Positions 57,690-64,000 of a stretch of 64,000 nt of DNA are shown in pieces (positions within the stretch are counted from its first letter, which is position 1; the number at the start of each line of letters is the position of its first letter). The stretch covers positions 372,001 through 436,000 of the forward strand of contig KE546974.1 of assembly GCA_000442125.1 (NCBI GenBank). Reading direction: 5' to 3'. The position numbers were made by a program, and so were the translations under genes. Source of the stretch: Opeltia flavorubescens (lineage: Eukaryota > Ascomycota > Lecanoromycetes > Teloschistales > Teloschistaceae). The notes beneath the pieces are model-generated. The model did no database searches. It was given only the letters and a program-made list of their open reading frames with translations, and was not told the DNA's origin.

Positions 57690-58627
57690 ATTGTCTGAAC
57701 GAAAAGAATGCATGGGTTGGTTGTTTGCGGATGTAGAATAGCTTCGCATGGGGCCGGTGATGAACTCTCATGTATTACCATATGCTTCTTGGCGGTTCCA
57801 TTGCCGAGCCGATCACGGTTCATGGGGGGAGCCCGGAAACTTTGGATGACGGTTGCATGGCTTGAGCCTTCAAGGCGTGGTACGCTGCAGTGTACCTGCA
57901 AATGGGTAATTGTACCTCTGGGCTCTGGGATGGAAATACAGGGCTAGGTAGCTTAATGTTAATAGAAAGCCTATTCTTACCTATCTTAACTCTCTGTTTT
58001 CCATGGCTTCGAGCCTTTGTAAATCTGTGGAGTTGTTATTTGTATGAGTTGATTATGCCGAAACATGACTGGGTTTCGCAGCTCTCGTACTACGATCATG
58101 GATTCACGACGGAGGCCTTTGGTGACATCTTCAATAGCTTTTATATCGAAGACTTTCACCGTGCGCCCAAATTACTTATTGTTGAAGAATTTCAAGCTCA
58201 GATACAGGGCGATATTGTATACACCATTCTCTATGATACAGTCTACGCTAAACAACTATGGTGAAAATGATTTGAGATGATCGGTGGAGATTTTTCCCTT
58301 TTTCCCGATGAATACTCCTCGCTTCAAAGTTACGCCCTTTTTTTCCCAACTTGAAATCTTTTTCCGACTTGCGCCTTTGGTACTGAACTTTTTTTCTTTC
58401 TCATCTTGGGAGATTATCGTGGCCCTTTCTTTCTTCCCTAGATACTCGAAATTTTCGATTTTCTGGCCTTTCGCTTCCCTTCCCCCCTTTCCCTTCTTCT
58501 TCTGCTTTGAACGTCCAGCTTGAAAGAGAGATTGATCGGGGGTGACTGATTTTCGTGGTAATGGGGGAAGAGGAGGAGGAGGAGCATAGGGAAGGCGAGA
58601 AGGAAGGAAGAATGGGATGAAAAGTTA
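57690..58627. other. Convergent intergenic region, pyrimidine-rich right half
   Basis: This lies between the stops of the oxidase and SCO1. From about 58281 to 58520 the plus strand is strongly T/C-rich, with runs of ttttt and ccctt. That makes a purine-rich 3' flank for SCO1. A 124-codon frame at 57890-58264 has no recognisable features. Confidence 0.5.
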
Positions 58628-59947
58628 TCAGTGGACTTTAACCCCATTCCTCCAATCGGACATGTGTTCTTTGATGATCTTCGCCGCGCTCTCGGGCGTA
58701 TGTTGCCGGCCGAGACATTCGACGAAGTCGCCATCGGGATCTATTGAATTCCCACGGCAATCAGCAAACCAGTTTTCTTCTTCTTCCTTTCTTTTGCGCA
58801 ACTCATATGACATATCTAGGCTCTCTAGACCCCATCTTCCCATCACGTTCTCTCGGTTGAAGAAGGAGAATAGGATGAAAAAAGTTTTCAAGTAGATGAC
58901 TTACCCATCAAATAAAAATATATCGAATGATCCACCAGATAATCCTGTCCCGGCTTCACTCCCTCGGGCGTACTGAAATATACCCGGTACGCCCTGCACA
59001 CATCTTTCACCTGCTGCCATGTTCCCGTCAACCCCACCAACGAAGGGTGGAATTCCCTCAGGTAGGAAGAAAGCACGGCGGGGGTGTCGCGCGCGGGGTC
59101 GCAGGTTATGAATATTGGAACCAAAGGGGGCCGAGCGGGTTGTGGGGTTGAAGGGCTGGATGTTGAGACGGTGGTGTCGGAGGGGGTGGTTTGGGATGTG
59201 GAGGCGGGGGAGGGGGGGGGAGGGATGGGGGTTGTGGAGGCGGTGGGGAGACCGTTGATGAGGTCGATCATGCGGCCCATTTTATCGAGTTCGTCGGGGC
59301 AGATGTCGGGGCAGTGGGAGAAACCGAAGTAGACCTATGAGAAGAAGGAGGGGGAGTCAGTAATTGGTATTGGGGGACGGAGTGCAAAGAAGTCGTCCTT
59401 CTCGTTCTTCCAACTTGTATTTGAAATCCGGGTTCATTGTAGCCAACGGTATCCTGACCTCAGGGAATTAGAAAAAGTCCCAACTCACCAACGTAAACCC
59501 TCCCTTCAAATTCCCCTCCGTCCACCTCCGACCACTCTGATCAATCAATTCGAATTTCCCGCCTACTTTCGGCTTCCCCACCCCTTTCGCCGCATCCGCA
59601 ACCTTCTTCCTTTCCAACCTATCCTTCTCGAAGCGGAAGTATACAATCATTATTGCGCCAACTGTGAGGAAGAGAATCGCGGAACGGGCGGAAAAGGGAC
59701 CAGAGTGGCTCTTTGACCGGGCTTCTTCGATGGTTTTGTAGGAACGAGGAGGGGAGGAGGTGAATGTGCGACGGGCTGCGAAGGTGGTTTGTTGACGTAT
59801 CGTTTTGGGGATGAGGAGAGGTCGGGGGTGGCGGGTTGATGGGCTGGCATGGTGGAGGCAGCGGATCAGTGGGCGAGCTGGCTCTTTGAGTTGCTTGATG
59901 AAGGATGCTGAGGGCGCTGATGCGCGAGAACAGAGAAAGGATGCCAT
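58628..59947 (-). CDS. SCO1: Mitochondrial copper chaperone SCO1 for cytochrome c oxidase
   Basis: Three exons (59947-59489, 59334-58905, 58740-58628) give 333 residues; the introns are long for this window (154 and 164 bp). The N-terminus is Arg/Ser-rich, a mitochondrial presequence, followed by a membrane helix (SARSAILFLTVGAIMIVYF, about 85-104). The thioredoxin-like domain has the copper-binding CPDIC (Cys161, Cys165) and His289 (VDHS). The protein delivers copper to the CuA site of Cox2 in the intermembrane space. Between helix DKMGRMIDLIN and strand VPIFITCDP there is about 40 residues of Pro/Ser/Thr-rich low complexity (about 183-223), where family members usually have about ten residues. 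No stop or junction explains it as an intron. Confidence 0.95.
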
Positions 59948-60360
59948 ATGAAGCTGGTATTGAGAAGAAACGAAGGTTCAGGACCGGGAACCGGACTAAT
60001 CCGCAATGTGATATTCCTTTTGCGGTTAGCGGTAAACTGGGGATTGGTCTGACCGCATATTTGACGACCAGATGATATTATGTAGCAGGCAATACCTGTG
60101 ATATCAAGAAGTACTATCATCACACTGTATTGAATAGCATACACGAGAGATCACTACACAAGGCTCAACTTTTGACGCAAGACATTCGCTCGAACGCTAG
60201 ATCACTTAACAGCGACTCCGTCCCTCTGAGATGCCAACATATACTCGCCTCGATGCAATGGATGCATGCAATAAGAGCACAGTTCCTTCGACATTGACAT
60301 CCAGACTCCCATTCCCATGCCCTTCCATTTTACCCCAGCGCCCTGCTATAGACAAGATTT
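59948..60360. other. SCO1 upstream region
   Basis: A 413-bp stretch between the SCO1 start and the stop of the 910-residue gene on the same strand. No distinct motif is recognised. Confidence 0.4.
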
Positions 60361-63093
60361 TCACCGCTGACTAGCCCTGCTCGGGCTCGTCCGGTTAGTC
60401 CTTTCATCTTCTTCGAGAACGTCACTCAGCCTTGTCGGATGATGATGTCTCGGAACTGCTTCCCAACCAGGCGCTGCTCCATATCCACTTCCACTGTAAT
60501 CCGCTGGTTGTGGAGCTCCGGTCGTTGTCGTTGATCCCGATCCATATTCAACTCCACTAATCCCAGACCCGTAGCGCTGCCCGTACATGCGTTCTCTTTC
60601 AAGCTGATCCTGAACATCGTATTCGTCCGTATCGTCAGACCCTAGATCGCCTCTGTAAGGAATCGGTCGGCCTTCGTCGTCTCGCTGAACTTCGCCATTT
60701 GAGTTCATCTCGTATTCCTCCTGACTGTTAGTATCCGGTACAGAAGCCACATATGACCGCTCGTCCGCTTCTGTCGTGCGTGCTTGCTCAGAAAGCAAGG
60801 CTGAGCCTTCGTGCTGATAGAATGACGAGCTGGGTTGGCCAGTTGCAGCTGGTCCATAGCGGAGGTATGTGCCCGCTTGTGAAGATGGAGCAGAACCTTG
60901 ACTGGTCCCAGGAGCCGTACGATATGCAGCCGACTGAGCTGCTTGAAGTGCAGCAGCTGATGCGTTCGAAGTCTGTTGAGGCTGAGGTATAGTATTGGGT
61001 AGATGCACGGCAGTCTGTCCTGTCCTCACGCGCCCACCTTCTGTGAAAGGATCTGTGTCTGTATCGGAACGAGCTGGGTCATATGTAGTGTAACCGGGAT
61101 CACCGTGGATAGGACTCTCCACCGATTCTGGGCCTTGGCGAGTTTGCAAAGGACCTTCCCTCGTAGATGGGCGATTGGTGCTTGCCTGCCCACTGGCTGC
61201 TCCTTGTATCATTGGAACAACCTGAACACCACCCACAAGTGTGGGCTGTCCGCTCCGTAGGGATAGAGTTCGATCACGTTCTTCTTGTTCCCTCCGACCC
61301 AGTTCCTCCCATGCTCTCCGGGCTTCTTCCTTTGAGATCTGGAGTTCGCGTCTCATCTCCTTCACCATTTGTTCGGCTGTGCTCCGGTTCTGATACGCCG
61401 AGTTTTTGTCTGTTTCAACTCTGGTGAGAGCAGCTACAGCGTCGGCTTTGGCAGACCTCTCTTGACGAAGGGCTTCCTCGAGACCGGCTACCTTTTCCAG
61501 TGAATGCTCCCGATCGTCTTTGACTTCAAAGTACCATCGCTGAAACTTTCGCTCGGACGATGCCCGAAGGCGTTGTAACTCTACGACTGCGTGGAAGAGG
61601 TTGGCACCCGCAGCAGAAAGGTCATTTACTTGGCGCGCCAGCTGCGAGTTGAGTGGATTCTTGTCAATTTCCTCCTTGTTTTGTTCCAGACGACGTATCC
61701 AAAAGGACGTCAAACCTTCCCAATGAGAAGATAGCTGCTCCCATCTCTCAAAAGCATGAGGAAAAGAGGAAACGCCCGTTCTTCGTTGTTCGGAGCTGGA
61801 CCCTGTTCCTTGTGTGCCTGTAGTCCGCTGTTGCTGCGTAGGCGCTGGCCCTTGTGGGGGCTTTGGGCGATTTCCGGAGGTGCCTGTGGGAGGATCTGTT
61901 CGTGTCTGCTGATTTGTTGTACCACCCGAGGTTTGCTGCGTTCGAGGAAGAGGCTGGGAAGTTACCCTAGGTGCTGGGGCTTGCACAGGCGCGGCTTGTC
62001 CTTGAGACTGTGACCGACGTTTCGTACCTGTAGGGAGAGCGCTGCTAGGGTCTGGGCCTTGGGCTCTTGATGTCTCAGAAGACTGAACACCCTGCGTAGT
62101 CCCAGACGACGGATTTGCTTGTATTTTTGATGATGGAGGTGGATTTCTGGCAGAGGGAACACTGCCGCCAAACAATGGACCTTGAGGTTTTGATTGTGGG
62201 GGTAGATTCCTTGTGGATGGAACACTACCGCGAGAGACCCGATCCCTTTGCTGTCTAGCACCGTCGTTCGGCGGTGCATTCTCGCCGCCTGAAGTCTGGT
62301 TGCCCTGATTAATCTGAGTTGTCTGACTTGTTTCTTCTCGAGCTCCAGCGTTGCTTGGTGCATCGCCAGCAGCGGCAGATGCCGCGCGTCGTTGTGCTGC
62401 AATTTCTTGTTCCCTTTCCCTGTCACTTTCCGCCTTTCTCCGCGCCTCCCGATCTCGTCGCTCTTGCATTATCTGCGTTGGTGTTCGGACACGCTCGCTT
62501 GGTTTCTGAGGTACAGGTATGGGTCCAGCCGCTGTACGAGCGCTGCCATTTTGAGCCCGTCCATTGCTCACAGGGAGCCCCCCACCCAGGTCAGCCATTG
62601 ACGAGTTTTCCTCTGCTACAACTGGCGTAAAAGGATACGGCGTCCGGATAGCTTCTTCTAAAGCGAATAAGATCGCCGATGCTGTGCGCCTCGAAATGCG
62701 ATTTGTTCTTCGTGGCCAAAATGCGGGCTCCTCTTGTAAAAAGCTTCCAGTAGCGCGAGGAGTTGTTGAGCCGTCGCCTTCTTCACCGAACTCGTTGGCA
62801 GGTTGTGATGGTGGTGTGGTCGAGTCTGGAGCGCCTTTTTCTCCGAGCCCAGGGCGAGTGTCCGGGTTGTCTCTGCGATCGAATTTTGGGGTTCTCCGTA
62901 ATGTGCGCGTGCTTCCAGACGAGCTCGATGGTGGTGGGCGAGGGTACTTAGGTGTTGATAATTGTTGCTGCTGCCGCTGCTGGCGTTGCGATAATGATGC
63001 TAGATAAATTTCGTGGGATTCGTCAATGGTCCTTGTACCACCGTAAGACAGGACTTCTGCTCGAGTGGTACGGGAGGAAGGGCGTGGATACAA
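60361..63093 (-). CDS. Large disordered fungal protein with a central helical/coiled-coil domain, 910 aa
   Basis: A single frame of 910 residues. The first 450 residues are Pro/Ser/Gln/Arg-rich and disordered, with one compact motif (FWPRRTNRISRRTASAILFALEEAIR, about 124-149) that looks conserved. From about 455 to 620 lies an ordered helical block starting SSFPHAFERWEQLSSHWEGLTSFWIRRLE. It continues into a coiled coil with many Lys/Glu/Arg (VAGLEEALRQERSAKADAVAAL). The last 290 residues are again low-complexity, acidic in part and Tyr/Gly-rich. Domain architecture suggests a scaffold or cytoskeleton-linked protein, but I recognise no named family. The start MYPRPSSRTTRAEVLSYGG is the first Met in frame. 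Confidence 0.75.
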   Translation of the reverse strand: MYPRPSSRTTRAEVLSYGGTRTIDESHEIYLASLSQRQQRQQQQLSTPKYPRPPPSSSSGSTRTLRRTPKFDRRDNPDTRPGLGEKGAPDSTTPPSQPANEFGEEGDGSTTPRATGSFLQEEPAFWPRRTNRISRRTASAILFALEEAIRTPYPFTPVVAEENSSMADLGGGLPVSNGRAQNGSARTAAGPIPVPQKPSERVRTPTQIMQERRDREARRKAESDREREQEIAAQRRAASAAAGDAPSNAGAREETSQTTQINQGNQTSGGENAPPNDGARQQRDRVSRGSVPSTRNLPPQSKPQGPLFGGSVPSARNPPPSSKIQANPSSGTTQGVQSSETSRAQGPDPSSALPTGTKRRSQSQGQAAPVQAPAPRVTSQPLPRTQQTSGGTTNQQTRTDPPTGTSGNRPKPPQGPAPTQQQRTTGTQGTGSSSEQRRTGVSSFPHAFERWEQLSSHWEGLTSFWIRRLEQNKEEIDKNPLNSQLARQVNDLSAAGANLFHAVVELQRLRASSERKFQRWYFEVKDDREHSLEKVAGLEEALRQERSAKADAVAALTRVETDKNSAYQNRSTAEQMVKEMRRELQISKEEARRAWEELGRREQEERDRTLSLRSGQPTLVGGVQVVPMIQGAASGQASTNRPSTREGPLQTRQGPESVESPIHGDPGYTTYDPARSDTDTDPFTEGGRVRTGQTAVHLPNTIPQPQQTSNASAAALQAAQSAAYRTAPGTSQGSAPSSQAGTYLRYGPAATGQPSSSFYQHEGSALLSEQARTTEADERSYVASVPDTNSQEEYEMNSNGEVQRDDEGRPIPYRGDLGSDDTDEYDVQDQLERERMYGQRYGSGISGVEYGSGSTTTTGAPQPADYSGSGYGAAPGWEAVPRHHHPTRLSDVLEEDERTNRTSPSRASQR

Positions 63094-64000
63094 TTCGGAA
63101 GTCTTGAGGGGATTGTGTGGACTGGGGTGGTGTCACCAGTATGGAGAGTGAGGAAGGGCTTGCCGGTATGGCTGGATTGCGGGCCGCCGGTGGGCTTCAA
63201 TAGATGTAATGCAAGATCTGCAAAGCGTAAGCATTGCGATTGAGGTATGGCAATGATGGGAGAGAGGTTGGTAGTAGTTGTGGTGGCTGGATGCCGATTG
63301 TTGAATAATAGATGGCTGGTTGGACGCACCCTTACAGGTTCATACGTAGCGATTCCCGGTACTGGCCAAAAAAGATTAGAAGCTGCAGATTCCCTTGATG
63401 TCTCACGTCAACAATCGGCACTCTCATTGTACTGCTCTATTTAATGTTTTCACCTACCTGACATCCCCATCACACACCGCTCATCACCAGCACACACCCG
63501 CCTTTGCCAGTGTCGGGCAGCCAGTTTGCAGCTCAAAATCTATACAAGCACTTCACTCGGCTCTTGTACTCGTAAACTGCTTTTTGGCTTTTGTTGGATT
63601 ATGATGGGGCCGCAATGCAATGGGCGACAGGCGATGCACTTTTTCTCTCAGGGCCCATTATTGATCCCGAGAATCGGTGAAGCGCAATTGCATGTCAATT
63701 TTCGCTAGGACTGAGAGAAATGTGATGAATGTAACAAGGTGTAATTGTTACAGAGTCATCAGCCTGCGATACCTCCTCGATCAACTCCGTCGCCGTTGGG
63801 GTCGAGGACTGGCGAGTGCAGGTGGAAAAAACGTGGCTGGGAATCGAATGCGCTGGCACCGACCCCTGCGTGGCAAGGATCGGCCGTCTCCTGCTGGAGC
63901 CCATCGCGCCGTCGTCGTCTACTCTTTTCCATTGTATTTTCTAAGGAATAGAGGCAGCATGTTTGGTATGATAGCATGGCAAACAATACTATGTCAGGAA
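63094..64000. other. Upstream region of the 910-residue gene, right edge of window
   Basis: About 0.9 kb presumed to be promoter and leader of the minus-strand gene. Open frames here (up to 109 codons) are unsupported. The window ends without another recognisable gene. Confidence 0.4.

Overview
The window is nuclear DNA of a filamentous ascomycete (Pezizomycotina). Most genes carry short (about 46-65 bp) GT-AG introns, and several fungal-restricted families occur (CLU1, HUT1, DUF3433, DUF2985, Zn2Cys6 regulator with fungal middle domain, CBM18-glyoxal oxidase). Leotiomycetes is my best guess from the gene texture, but that is an inference. Exon-intron structures were built by hand from splice signals, reading frame and family knowledge; every multi-exon model listed closes in frame.

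Layout: 1-310 is an AT-rich, RIP-like block. 491-7848 holds a DUF1295 membrane protein, a GPI-type Pro/Ala/Gly-rich wall protein and an orphan. 8095-11962 holds an orphan with an HExxH zinc-peptidase motif and the cell-wall-integrity MAPKK MKK1. 13361-24302 is a minus-strand run of a Zn2Cys6 transcription factor, an 890-residue orphan and CLU1. 24789-33493 holds HUT1, a DUF2985 protein, homocitrate synthase (13 exons), SEN15 and a polytopic membrane protein. A 650-bp inverted-repeat element splits the short LYS21/SEN15 divergent promoter. 34176-38094 holds a mitochondrial-type P-loop protein, molybdopterin synthase large subunit and a Nudix hydrolase. 39494-44199 holds an unusual membrane/coiled-coil/RGG protein and a D-2-hydroxyacid dehydrogenase. 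46767-53222 holds an acetolactate synthase gene in 16 exons and a DUF3433 membrane protein. 55083-63093 holds a triple-CBM18 glyoxal oxidase, SCO1 and a 910-residue coiled-coil orphan.

Functionally this is mostly housekeeping (lysine and branched-chain amino-acid synthesis, tRNA splicing, Moco synthesis, cytochrome oxidase assembly, mitochondrial positioning) mixed with cell-wall genes (MKK1, GPI protein, chitin-binding oxidase). I see no biosynthetic cluster, CRISPR array, rRNA or convincing tRNA. No obviously new multi-gene system is present. The best leads are the promoter-splitting element, the microexons in LYS21 and ILV2, the HExxH orphan and the membrane-RGG protein.
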